A stretch of DNA of 12,948 bases from an uncultured Devosia sp. (GTDB lineage Bacteria > Pseudomonadota > Alphaproteobacteria > Rhizobiales > Devosiaceae), in NCBI GenBank assembly GCA_946481445.1, contig CAMLOA010000014.1:1-12948 (forward strand). Direction: 5' to 3'. Position numbers and translations under genes: made by a program. The stretch's first letter is position 1. The number at the start of each line of letters is the position of its first letter. The notes under the pieces were generated by a model that saw nothing but the letters and a program-made list of their open reading frames with translations, was not told where the DNA came from and did no database searches. Below, piece after piece: positions 1-6,830 of this stretch.

Positions 1-2
1 GT

Positions 3-527
3 ATCACCCCACCCACCGACCAGCAGTTCACCATCGAGCGCTACTACGCCTGGCTGAAATCGACCCCGTACGAATCCTCGCGCACCCGGTATTCGACGGT
101 AGGCCGGCACATTACTGCCGACCTCGATACCGTGCCGGGCACATTTGCCGCGATCTGCGCCGTGATCGAGATCGACCGCCAGCGGGATCTTGCCTATGCG
201 AGCCTGGGCGGCAAGCTGCCGCCGGAGGTGGCCACCCACCTTGCGGCGCGAAAGTATGAGAACGACGCCTTCATCGCCTGGTTCGTGCGCGCCCTGAACT
301 ACCGCTATTCGAGCTATGATTTTGCCCTCGACAGCCTGCTGGTGGAAACACCGCATGAGCAGTCCCTCGCGGTCGACGAAGCCCTCCGGCGCCTGTCGGT
401 CCAGGTTGGCCGGGCGCAACGGCACGACTTCTGCTCGGGAATGGCGGGGCAGGGGCATGGCGGCGACGTCATCATACCGTCGCGTTATCAGCATAGCGGC
501 GACACCGAGATCGTTCTGCCCAAGTAG
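3..527 (+). CDS. Hypothetical protein, 3' part of a gene that begins before the window
   Basis: The frame is open from the first bases of the window to a TAG at 525-527, so only the last 174 residues are visible and the true start lies upstream. A GTG at 132 could look like a start, but the frame runs through it without a stop and no ribosome-binding site stands before it. The visible part is soluble, with no membrane segment or signal peptide. It is rich in Tyr and Arg near its beginning (IERYYAWLKSTPYESSRTRY) and ends in a Gly/His-rich stretch. I do not recognise the family and assign no function. It runs in the same direction as the chromate transporter that follows after about 93 bases, but a palindrome in that gap suggests separate control. 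Confidence 0.6.
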   Translation: MTPPTDQQFTIERYYAWLKSTPYESSRTRYSTVGRHITADLDTVPGTFAAICAVIEIDRQRDLAYASLGGKLPPEVATHLAARKYENDAFIAWFVRALNYRYSSYDFALDSLLVETPHEQSLAVDEALRRLSVQVGRAQRHDFCSGMAGQGHGGDVIIPSRYQHSGDTEIVLPK

Positions 528-569
528 GTCTTCGGGAAGCCGAGGCGAGCAGGTCGAGGCCGCAATGGC

Positions 570-591
570 GCAATAGTATGCATTCTATTGC
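570..591. promoter_or_regulatory. Near-perfect 22-bp palindrome upstream of chrA (candidate operator)
   Basis: Two arms, GCAATAG at 570-576 and CTATTGC at 585-591, flank a central ATGCAT that is itself palindromic; only one symmetric pair (577/584, T and T) breaks the symmetry. The site lies about 30 bases before the GTG start of chrA. It is much richer in A and T than its surroundings and has no U-run, so an operator is more likely than a terminator. No regulator gene (for example chrB) is adjacent, so the binding protein is unknown. Confidence 0.45.
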
Positions 592-620
592 TGGGTGCGC
601 GACGCCAGCATGGCGACTGA

Positions 621-2009
621 GTGGACCGAAGGGCGATCGAATTGGCTGCTCCTGCATTGACCCGCCCGCCGCACCCCAGCTTTCGAGAAGCCCTGGGCGT
701 CTGGGTGCGGATCGGGCTGTTGTCCTTCGGTGGCCCGGCCGGGCAGATCGCCCTGATGCACCGCATGCTGGTGGAGGAGCGGCGCTGGATTTCGGAGAGC
801 CGTTTCCTGCATGCGCTCAACTATTGCATGCTGCTGCCCGGCCCGGAGGCGCAGCAACTGGCAACCTATATCGGCTGGCTGCTGCATGGGACGCGCGGCG
901 GGATCGTGGCCGGCACACTGTTCGTGCTCCCCGGGTTCATAGTGATCCTTGTGCTGTCGAGCCTTTACGCCCTCTACCAGGAGACAAGCTGGCTGGAAGC
1001 CGTGTTCTTCGGGCTGAAGGCGGCGGTGCTGGCCATCGTGGTGGAGGCGACGATCCGGGTCGGACGCCGGGCCCTGCGAAACCCGATCATGATCGGGCTG
1101 GCCGCCATGGCGTTCCTGGCGATATTTGCTTTTGCCATCCCCTTTCCCATCGTGATCGCGGTGGCCGGGCTTGTCGGCTATGTCGGCGCGCGCAACCGGC
1201 CGGACCTGTTTTCCGGAGGCGGGCACAAGGGCGGGGCTCTTCCGGACCTGCCGTCGGTGATCGACACGGATAGCGGACAAGCCGACCCCAGTTGGCGGCG
1301 AGCCGGAACGGTGCTGATCTCGTGCCTCGCGCTGTGGCTTGGCCCGTTCGTGGTGCTGGTTCCGCTGCTGGGCTGGGACAGCGTCTTTGTGCCGATCGGC
1401 GCCTTCTTTTCGCAGATGGCGCTGGTGACCTTCGGCGGTGCCTATGCAGTGCTGGCCTATGTGGCGACGGAAGCGGTGAGCGGGTTTGGCTGGCTGCAGC
1501 CAGGCGAGATGCTGGATGGGCTGGCCCTGGCAGAGACGACGCCGGGCCCCCTGGTGCTGGTCCTGAGCTTTGTCGGCTTCATGGCCGGGTTCCGCCAGCC
1601 GGGCCTGCTCGATCCGCTGGCGGCCGGTCTGCTCGGAGCCACGCTTACCACCTGGGTGACCTTCGTGCCCTGCTTTCTGTGGATCTTCCTGGGGGCGCCC
1701 TATATCGAGCGCCTTCGCAGCAATCGCGCGCTGGCCGGGGCCTTGAGCGCGATCACAGGCGCGGTGGTGGGCGTGATCCTCAACCTGGCGGTGTGGTTTG
1801 GCCTGCACGTCATATTCCGCGGCGTCGATACGCTGGAGGCCGGCCCGCTGCGCCTGCCATGGCCAAACCTGTCAAGCTTCGACCCCGTTGCCGCTCTGCT
1901 CTGCGTCCTGGCGGCCCTGATGCTGTTCCGCTTCAAATTCGGAATCATCCGTACGCTGGTTGCCTGCGCCGCGCTGGGCGCAGTGGCGGGCCTCACAGGT
2001 TTGACCTAA
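621..2009 (+). CDS. chrA: Chromate transporter, two-domain (long-chain) CHR family
   Basis: Inner-membrane transporter of the CHR family, whose characterised members export chromate. The 462-residue length fits the long, two-domain form. The first half carries FGGP (residues 36-39) and LPGPEA (72-77). The second half repeats them as FGGAYAVL (271-278) and TTPGP (306-310), the internal duplication typical of ChrA. A hydrophilic linker of about 40 residues (near 191-230) joins the halves, and many hydrophobic helices flank it. The GTG at 621 has no clear ribosome-binding site. A TTG at 642, eight bases after GAAGGG, is a reasonable alternative start seven codons in. No chrB, chrC or chrF is present here, so a role in chromate resistance rests on the family alone. 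The TAA stop overlaps the stop of the opposing DUF1254 gene. Confidence 0.93.
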   Translation: MDRRAIELAAPALTRPPHPSFREALGVWVRIGLLSFGGPAGQIALMHRMLVEERRWISESRFLHALNYCMLLPGPEAQQLATYIGWLLHGTRGGIVAGTLFVLPGFIVILVLSSLYALYQETSWLEAVFFGLKAAVLAIVVEATIRVGRRALRNPIMIGLAAMAFLAIFAFAIPFPIVIAVAGLVGYVGARNRPDLFSGGGHKGGALPDLPSVIDTDSGQADPSWRRAGTVLISCLALWLGPFVVLVPLLGWDSVFVPIGAFFSQMALVTFGGAYAVLAYVATEAVSGFGWLQPGEMLDGLALAETTPGPLVLVLSFVGFMAGFRQPGLLDPLAAGLLGATLTTWVTFVPCFLWIFLGAPYIERLRSNRALAGALSAITGAVVGVILNLAVWFGLHVIFRGVDTLEAGPLRLPWPNLSSFDPVAALLCVLAALMLFRFKFGIIRTLVACAALGAVAGLTGLT

Positions 2010-2551
2010 CCGCGGCTACCGCAGCGCACGGCGTCGAGTGCTTCCTCGAAACGGGGGCGCATGACGGGGTGGGGCGGCCAGAGCCGGATGACCACGAACA
2101 GGCGGTCGGTGACCGCTTCCACCACGAGGGTTCCCTCCGCCACGTCCAGCTGTTGCTGGGCGAGGAGCCGGGTCTGGGCGGCATTGAAGATGCCCAGATC
2201 GAGCGTTTGCCCGATGCCGTCGCGATTGGTGGTGGAATAGGTGATGGTGCCGGCCTGGTTCAATATGGCGACGGACCAGTGGGTATCCGGTAGGGTGCCG
2301 CGCACATAGGCGGGGCCATCGGCCAGGTTCACCTCGCATATCCAGTAGGCGAGGACCGGGTCCAGGCCCAGCGGATTGGCCTCGCCGGCCACCACAGGCG
2401 GGGGAACGACCACGCGGTTGGCGGCACCGAGCGCCGCGAGCCGCGTCCACACGGTTTCCTCGGCCAGCGAAGGCAGAGTGAGGATGACGATGATGTGGAT
2501 GACGCCGCCCAGCACCACGCCTGCCAGCAGCCAGAGCAGGGGCCTGATCAT
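2006..2551 (-). CDS. DUF1254 family membrane-anchored protein
   Basis: A 181-residue protein with one N-terminal hydrophobic segment (about residues 4-27), followed by a domain that probably lies in the periplasm. The sequence resembles the short alphaproteobacterial proteins assigned to DUF1254, whose function is unknown. Its ATG overlaps the stop of the upstream DUF1214 gene as ATGA at 2548-2551, so the two are almost certainly translated in a coupled way and may form a complex. In many other bacteria DUF1254 and DUF1214 occur as two domains of one larger protein, which supports a joint role. Its TAG stop (2006-2008) interlocks with the TAA of chrA on the other strand, leaving no room for a terminator between the convergent genes. 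Confidence 0.8.
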   Translation of the reverse strand: MIRPLLWLLAGVVLGGVIHIIVILTLPSLAEETVWTRLAALGAANRVVVPPPVVAGEANPLGLDPVLAYWICEVNLADGPAYVRGTLPDTHWSVAILNQAGTITYSTTNRDGIGQTLDLGIFNAAQTRLLAQQQLDVAEGTLVVEAVTDRLFVVIRLWPPHPVMRPRFEEALDAVRCGSRG

Positions 2552-3120
2552 GCGCAGCGCCCCTTGAGGATGGCCGGCATGGCCGGCGTGTCGGAGAAAC
2601 CGGAAAAGGCGGCGGTGTCATAAAGGCTGAGCACGAGGCGGAACGGTCCCTCCCCGACGATTTCCAGCCAATTGCCCGGCTGCAGGGACGTGCCGACATT
2701 GATGCTGAGCGATCCGTCATTGTCGCGGGCTATGCCGTTGGACACCATGGCCAGCGGCGCATCGGGCGCGGCGATATTGACGCCGGTGTCATCGATGGCG
2801 ACCAGGGTCCAGAGGGTTGCCAGCGGCGTCGTGCCATCGACGCGGTAGGCACAGGCGCGATCGAGGGGGGCGCCAGCGCTGTCGGCCGTGGCGATGAACT
2901 GCAGGCCCTCGGACAGACCGAGCTGAAGCTTTGCCTCGCGCGCCAGATGGCTGCGCGTATAGGGATTGGGGGCCGGTGAGCCCACATCAGGCCAGGCCGC
3001 CCACGGGCCGACCTGGGCCACGCCGAAGAGACGTCCGTCGGTGAGCGCATAATAGCTCAACCCGAACCCTACCCCCAGGGCCACCGCGATCATCATCAGG
3101 AGATAGAGGACGAAACGCAC
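2548..3120 (-). CDS. DUF1214 family membrane-anchored protein
   Basis: A 190-residue protein with an N-terminal hydrophobic anchor (about residues 4-25, ending GFGLSYYALTDGR) and a likely periplasmic domain with the DUF1214 pattern (GPWAAWPDVGSPAPNPYTR near residues 38-56, then a beta-rich region). Function is unknown. The start is taken as the GTG at 3120: an in-frame TGA lies directly upstream (3124-3126), and homologues as I recall them begin with the same short hydrophobic lead. The ribosome-binding site is poor. It is coupled to the downstream DUF1254 gene by an ATGA overlap. Upstream in the same direction are the toxin-antitoxin pair and the class A penicillin-binding protein gene, which may hint at a role at the cell wall, but that is inference only. 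Confidence 0.8.
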   Translation of the reverse strand: MRFVLYLLMMIAVALGVGFGLSYYALTDGRLFGVAQVGPWAAWPDVGSPAPNPYTRSHLAREAKLQLGLSEGLQFIATADSAGAPLDRACAYRVDGTTPLATLWTLVAIDDTGVNIAAPDAPLAMVSNGIARDNDGSLSINVGTSLQPGNWLEIVGEGPFRLVLSLYDTAAFSGFSDTPAMPAILKGRCA

Positions 3121-3226
3121 CGGTCAGCGGCTCGGGCAAACAGTTGATGGCATTGGAGAGACCTGGACGCGGAAGGGTTGGCTCGCTTGTAGCAAGGGGG
3201 GGGCGTGCGCGGAAGGGCGATATGGA

Positions 3227-3454
3227 TCAGCCGGCGTTCGGCTCCGTTCGCGTATCACGATTGTCATTGGTGGCGCGGGCCGACAACTGCAGGCCAAGTG
3301 CGCGCATGACCCCGAGCAATGTCGACAGGCGAGGGTCTCCCTTCTCGCTGAGCGCCTTGTAGAGCCCTTCTCGAGTTATGCCGGCCTCTTTCGCCACGCT
3401 GGACATGCCGACGGCGCGAGCCACATCGCCCAGAGCGTGCGTAATGAGAGCCAC
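3227..3454 (-). CDS. HigA-like antitoxin, surviving C-terminal reading frame (N-terminus cut off by a stop codon)
   Basis: This 75-residue frame carries the helix-turn-helix region of the 'probable addiction module antidote' family (HI1420 type), with SVAKEAGITREGLYKALSEK at residues 19-38 and LSTLLGVMRALGLQL further on. The normal gene would start at the ATG at 3548-3550, right after the toxin, and encode about 107 residues. Codon 23 is TAA (3482-3484) where the family, as I recall it, has Tyr in an AAYLEAALEDGD-like stretch. A shortened protein could restart at the GTG at 3452-3454, preceded by GAGG eight bases upstream and only about 27 bases after the stop. It would keep the DNA-binding domain and lose the first 32 residues. 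It may therefore be a pseudogene or a truncated but working repressor. Confidence 0.65.
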   Translation of the reverse strand: MALITHALGDVARAVGMSSVAKEAGITREGLYKALSEKGDPRLSTLLGVMRALGLQLSARATNDNRDTRTEPNAG

Positions 3455-3550
3455 GTCGCCATCCTCAAGCGCCGCCTCGATTTAGGCAGCCCGATCATCG
3501 GACGTCTTGAGGTGATCCTGAACATCAAATTTGGTGGTTTCGAGCGCCAT
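3455..3550 (-). pseudogene. Detached 5' part of the antitoxin gene, ended by an in-frame TAA
   Basis: The original antitoxin start is an ATG at 3548-3550 with a strong ribosome-binding site (AAGGAGG) inside the end of the toxin gene; the toxin stop TGA and this ATG share one base. The frame reads MALETTKFDVQDHL and onward for 22 codons, meets TAA at 3482-3484, then continues in the same frame with IEAALEDGDVALITHALG. A single base change from a Tyr codon (TAT or TAC) would explain it. The frame and spacing are otherwise intact, so the damage looks recent. A sequencing error cannot be excluded from the sequence alone. Confidence 0.7.
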
Positions 3551-3840
3551 CAGACCTCCTTGGCCATCTGCTTTGCCGTGGCTATGTCGCGACTCTGGGA
3601 GGATTTGTCACCGCCGCAGAGCAGAACAACGATCTCCTGTCCCTGACGTATGAAATAGACACGATACCCAGGACCATAGGCAATCCGAAGTTCGATTACA
3701 CCATCCCCGACCGGTTTGGCATCGCCGGGATTTCCCAGCTCAAGCCTGCGGATTCGCGTGACAATTCGCGCGCGGGCCCTGACGTCGCGCAACTCCCGAA
3801 GCCAGGTTGCGAACAGCGCCGTCTGGCGAACTTCCAACAT
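3550..3840 (-). CDS. RelE/ParE-superfamily toxin (addiction module killer protein, HI1419 type)
   Basis: A 96-residue toxin of a type II toxin-antitoxin system with the toxin gene first. The typical pattern is present: an N-terminal helix with WLRELRDVRARARIVTRIRR (about residues 13-32), LELGNPGDAKPVGDGVIELR, then YGPGYRVYFIRQG and LLCGGDKSSQ near the C-terminus. Relatives are thought to be ribosome-dependent RNases; that is family knowledge, not shown here. The start is the ATG at 3838-3840. A GTG at 3858 in the same frame lies inside the operator and adds six unlikely residues. The promoter -10 box ends at 3847, so transcription probably begins at about the ATG itself, which would make the message leaderless. 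The toxin gene looks intact although its antitoxin is damaged. Confidence 0.85.
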   Translation of the reverse strand: MLEVRQTALFATWLRELRDVRARARIVTRIRRLELGNPGDAKPVGDGVIELRIAYGPGYRVYFIRQGQEIVVLLCGGDKSSQSRDIATAKQMAKEV

Positions 3841-3841
3841 A

Positions 3842-3859
3842 CGTGAACTATAGTTCACG
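3842..3859. promoter_or_regulatory. Perfect 18-bp palindromic operator at the toxin-antitoxin promoter
   Basis: CGTGAACTATAGTTCACG reads the same on both strands and covers the -10 box of the TA promoter. Such sites are normally bound by the antitoxin or the toxin-antitoxin complex for autorepression. A related copy lies 39 bp away, centre to centre. Confidence 0.8.
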
Positions 3860-3874
3860 CCGCCAGATTGTCAA
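3847..3874 (-). promoter_or_regulatory. Sigma70-type promoter of the toxin-antitoxin operon
   Basis: On the minus strand a perfect -35 box TTGACA (3869-3874) is followed after 16 bases by a -10 box TATAGT (3847-3852). The start point would fall at about 3840-3841, at the toxin ATG. The -10 box is covered by a perfect palindrome, and a second imperfect copy lies just upstream of the -35 box, a layout typical of tight autorepression. Confidence 0.75.
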
Positions 3875-3880
3875 CTGATG

Positions 3881-3898
3881 CGTGAACTATAGGTTACA
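3881..3898. promoter_or_regulatory. Second, imperfect copy of the TA operator, overlapping the PBP stop codon
   Basis: CGTGAACTATAGGTTACA shares its first 12 bases with the perfect operator and is symmetric in 6 of 9 pairs. The TAA stop of the penicillin-binding protein gene (3894-3896) lies inside it, so the control region of the TA module overlaps the end of the neighbouring gene. Confidence 0.6.
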
Positions 3899-6056
3899 GC
3901 CCGCCCGTGGTCGGCACCACGTTGGCATTGGCCTGGCTGGTCGGCGGCATGGCGTCGAGCGTGTCGCCGAACAGGTCGGCCAGCGTGACCAGCTTGCGCG
4001 CCGCTGCAGGGGTGAGGCTGGGCGGACGCTCGATGATTTCTTCGGGCAGGGCGTCCGGATCGGCCTCGGCAACGACAGGCGCCTCGGGAACAAAATCGAC
4101 GCCGAAGACCGGCAGGATGTCGATATTGGTGTGGGCGTAGGCCATGAACTTCTGCCAGGCCATGGCCGGCAGCGTGCCGCCGGTGAGGTTGTTTGTCGGG
4201 TGATAGTCGTCATTGCCAAACCAGACGGCCGCAACATAGTTGCCGGTGAAACCGCAGAACCAGGCATCGCGATAGGACGACGTGGTGCCCGTCTTGCCCA
4301 CGACCGGAACGCCGGGCACGTCGGCACGGCGGCCGGTGCCCCCGGTGATCACGCCGCGCATCATGGCATTCATGTAGGCCACGGTCTGCTCGCTGAGCAC
4401 GCGTTCGCGCGGGGCGGCCGGATCGGCTTCATAGACGAGTTCGCCGGTGAGCGTGGTCATGCGGGTAATGCCGAAGGCGGGGGTGGCCCAGCCCTGGTTG
4501 GCCAGGACGGCATAGGACGAGGTCATGTCGAGCACCGACACGGAGGCCACGCCCAGGGCCAGCGAGCGGGTGACCGGATAATCGGCGGTGAGGCCCATCC
4601 GGTGGCTGAGGGCAGCGATGGTGTCGCGCCCGGTCTTGATCGAGAGCGTCACCGGCACGGTATTGAGGGACTGCGCGAAGGCGCTGGCCAGGGTCACCGT
4701 GCCCTTGTAGTTGCGGCCATAGTTCTGCGGGCACCAGTCCCCGATGCAGACCGGCCGGTCGGTGATCGTATCGGCCGGGGTCAGGCCAAGCTGCTCGAGC
4801 GCTTCGGAATAGACGAAGATCTTGTAGGCCGAACCGGGCTGGCGGGTGGAGACGATGGCGCGGTTGAACTGGCTCTTGGCATAGTCCATGCCGCCCACCA
4901 TGGCGCGGATGGCACCCTGGGTGTCGGTCACCACCATGGCCGCCTGCTCGACATCGTACTGCTCGGAATTCTCGCGCACCGTCGAGATCACGGCCTCTTC
5001 GGCATATTTCTGCAGTGTGGTGTCGATGGTGGTGCGGACCACGAAATTGTTCGAGCCATGCGCCGTAGCCTCGATCACCTTCTTGGATTCCTCGAAGGCC
5101 CAATCGAGGAAGTAGTTGGGCGAATTGACATCCTGGATGCGGTCGATGGCCGAAGCCGGGTTGCGGCGGGCGGCGGTCACCTGGCCTTCGGTGAGAAAGC
5201 CGGCCGCCACCATGTTGGACAGGACCAGATTGGCGCGGCCGCGCGCGGCGGCGAGGTCCACATGGGGCGCATAATTGCCGGGGGCCTTGAACAGGCCCGC
5301 CATCATGGCTGCCTCGGCCAGCGAAATATCCTGCACGCGCTTGCCGAAATAGTAGTCGGCGGCGGCCACCACGCCAAAATTGCCGCCGCCCATATAGGCG
5401 CGGTCGAAATAGAGCTTGAGAATCTCGTCCTTGGAATAATGCCATTCCAGCCAGACGGCGAGGAAGGCCTCGATGATCTTGCGCTCGAGCGTGCGTTCGG
5501 ACGACAGGAACAGGTTCTTGGCCAATTGCTGGGTGATGGACGAGCCGCCCTGCGTGCTGCGTTCGCCCTGTGCATTGCTGAGCAGGGCGCGCAGCGTGCC
5601 CACCACGTCGATGCCGAAATGGTCGTAGAATCGCCGGTCCTCGGTGGCCAGGGTCGCCTTGATCAGGTAGTCGGGCATTTCCGACAGCGCCACCGAATCG
5701 TCGGAGCGGATGCCGCGCCGGCCGATCTCGGCGCCGTAGCGGTCGAGGAACACGACCGAGTAATTCTCCGCCTTGTTGAACTCGCCCGAAGCGGTGGCGT
5801 CGAAGGCCGGCAAGGCAAGGGCGACCATCAGCACGCAGCCGATGGCCAGGAAGGAAAAGCCGTCGCTGAAGATCTCCACGAAGAAGCGCTTGATGCCCGT
5901 CACGTGGAAGATAGACATGAAATCCTGGAAGCGCGTGTAGCCGCGCCCCAGCCACTGCCAGAATTCGTAGAGCGAGGAATCCAGCCACGCATCGGCCGCC
6001 AGCATCCCGGACGGCTTCTTGCGCTTCTCCTTGGTATAGAACGGATCCTGCACCAT
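3894..6056 (-). CDS. Class A penicillin-binding protein (PBP1A-type transglycosylase/transpeptidase)
   Basis: Bifunctional cell-wall enzyme that polymerises glycan strands and cross-links stem peptides on the periplasmic side of the inner membrane. Starting at the ATG at 6056 (MVQDPFYTKEKRKKPSG) it is 720 residues. A cytoplasmic N-terminus and a membrane anchor (about 67-85) lead to the GT51 domain with ATEDRRFYDHFGID (catalytic Glu near 139), GGSSITQQLAKN (170-181) and a second conserved Glu in ERKIIEAF (near 196). The transpeptidase domain has SAYK (Ser 409, Lys 412), SLN (463-465) and KTGT (588-591), so all three active-site motifs are intact. An in-frame ATG at 6143 would add 29 Cys/Ser-rich residues and is less likely; GGGGA stands just before the chosen start. 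The last 35 residues are rich in Pro and Ala. Confidence 0.93.
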   Translation of the reverse strand: MVQDPFYTKEKRKKPSGMLAADAWLDSSLYEFWQWLGRGYTRFQDFMSIFHVTGIKRFFVEIFSDGFSFLAIGCVLMVALALPAFDATASGEFNKAENYSVVFLDRYGAEIGRRGIRSDDSVALSEMPDYLIKATLATEDRRFYDHFGIDVVGTLRALLSNAQGERSTQGGSSITQQLAKNLFLSSERTLERKIIEAFLAVWLEWHYSKDEILKLYFDRAYMGGGNFGVVAAADYYFGKRVQDISLAEAAMMAGLFKAPGNYAPHVDLAAARGRANLVLSNMVAAGFLTEGQVTAARRNPASAIDRIQDVNSPNYFLDWAFEESKKVIEATAHGSNNFVVRTTIDTTLQKYAEEAVISTVRENSEQYDVEQAAMVVTDTQGAIRAMVGGMDYAKSQFNRAIVSTRQPGSAYKIFVYSEALEQLGLTPADTITDRPVCIGDWCPQNYGRNYKGTVTLASAFAQSLNTVPVTLSIKTGRDTIAALSHRMGLTADYPVTRSLALGVASVSVLDMTSSYAVLANQGWATPAFGITRMTTLTGELVYEADPAAPRERVLSEQTVAYMNAMMRGVITGGTGRRADVPGVPVVGKTGTTSSYRDAWFCGFTGNYVAAVWFGNDDYHPTNNLTGGTLPAMAWQKFMAYAHTNIDILPVFGVDFVPEAPVVAEADPDALPEEIIERPPSLTPAAARKLVTLADLFGDTLDAMPPTSQANANVVPTTGGL

Positions 6057-6186
6057 TGGTCCCCGGCTGCACCTCACGGAACGTTGTGCGCAACACTCCG
6101 GCAAAGCAACACAATCGCTGGAATATGATTGCGGTTGCCCCAATACAAGCGCAAACCGGCAACAGGATTAGCGGCAACGGGTTAAG

Positions 6187-6642
6187 ATGGCCTTCTGGGA
6201 AGACAAATCGCTCGAGGAGATGACCGAGGCGGAGTGGGAAGCGCTCTGCGACGGCTGCGGGCGCTGCTGCCTGATCAAGCTCGAGGACGAGGATACCGGC
6301 ATCCTCATCACCTCCGATGTCCGCTGCCGCCTGCTGGACGGGGAGACCTGTGCCTGCACGGACTATCCGGGCCGCCAGGCCAAGGTGCCCGACTGCATCA
6401 AGCTGACGCCGCAAAACGTGCGCGAAATCCCCTGGATCCCCACCACCTGCGCCTATCGCCGCCTGGCCGAGGGCAAGGGCCTGGCCTGGTGGCACCCGCT
6501 TGTCTCGGGCGACCCGCAGACGGTGGTCGATGTGGGCGTATCGGTAAAGGGACGCACTTTTGCCGAGGCGGATGTGCAGCCCGACACCTGGGAAGAGCAC
6601 GCCGTGGACTGGCCCGAATACGAACCGCCTGAGCGGCTCTAG
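6187..6642 (+). CDS. YcgN-family (UPF0260) cysteine-cluster protein
   Basis: A 151-residue soluble protein of the YcgN/UPF0260 family. The N-terminus [19 protein letters not shown] and the cluster CDGCGRCC (Cys 21, 24, 27, 28) are typical. Further cysteines at 47, 55, 57, 70 and 88 complete a pattern thought to bind metal, possibly zinc or an Fe-S centre; function is not established. The ATG at 6187 fits the family N-terminus although the ribosome-binding site is weak. It is transcribed away from the penicillin-binding protein gene, and the 130-base gap should hold both promoters. No clear -35/-10 pair was identified there. Confidence 0.88.
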   Translation: MAFWEDKSLEEMTEAEWEALCDGCGRCCLIKLEDEDTGILITSDVRCRLLDGETCACTDYPGRQAKVPDCIKLTPQNVREIPWIPTTCAYRRLAEGKGLAWWHPLVSGDPQTVVDVGVSVKGRTFAEADVQPDTWEEHAVDWPEYEPPERL

Positions 6643-6648
6643 GCGCGG

Positions 6649-6705
6649 ACGAAAGCCAGTTTATGACCTGGAGGGAAGCGAACGAAAACCAAGTTATAGC
6701 CTGGA
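6649..6705. repeat. Pair of 24-bp imperfect direct repeats, 33 bp apart
   Basis: Copies at 6649-6672 and 6682-6705 share 19 of 24 bases, both beginning ACGAAA and ending CCTGGA. The 33-bp period is close to three helical turns. Each copy also holds a partly symmetric CCA...TGG core (12 of 16 bases). They lie between the YcgN gene and the GGDEF gene and could be paired binding sites for an unknown protein. Confidence 0.45.
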
Positions 6706-6770
6706 ATTCATAGAGTGGCCTTCCCTCACCTGACGGGGGATCGCTCGGTGCCTCAGGTGTTTACACCCCG

Positions 6771-6778
6771 TTAACCAT
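6771..6778 (+). promoter_or_regulatory. Possible CtrA half-site (TTAACCAT) upstream of the GGDEF gene
   Basis: TTAACCAT matches the half-site reported for the alphaproteobacterial cell-cycle regulator CtrA. It lies 52 bases before the next start codon. There is no second TTAA at the classical 7-bp spacing, and an 8-bp match can occur by chance, so this is tentative. Confidence 0.25.
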
Positions 6779-6830
6779 GTTGTGGCCCAATCGCTGGTGG
6801 ATGCAGGGATGGTTGGGATAGGCCCGCGAC

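Noticed and set aside
585..1808. A 407-codon minus-strand frame opposite chrA
   Set aside because: It is His/Gln/Arg-rich without domains, and chrA on the other strand is well supported.
3196..3203. Run of eight G between the DUF1214 and antitoxin genes, as a phase-variable tract
   Set aside because: It is in non-coding sequence and not in a recognisable promoter spacer, so no switching role can be supported.
3882..6128. A 748-codon open frame on the plus strand, opposite the penicillin-binding protein gene
   Set aside because: It is a GC-skewed mirror of a real gene: the product is rich in His, Gly and Arg with no domain, and the opposite strand has complete PBP motifs.
4429..6600. A 723-codon minus-strand frame overlapping both the PBP and YcgN genes
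   Set aside because: It is frame-shifted against the PBP gene on the same strand and antisense to YcgN. The residue composition (many Arg, Pro, His) is that of a shadow frame.
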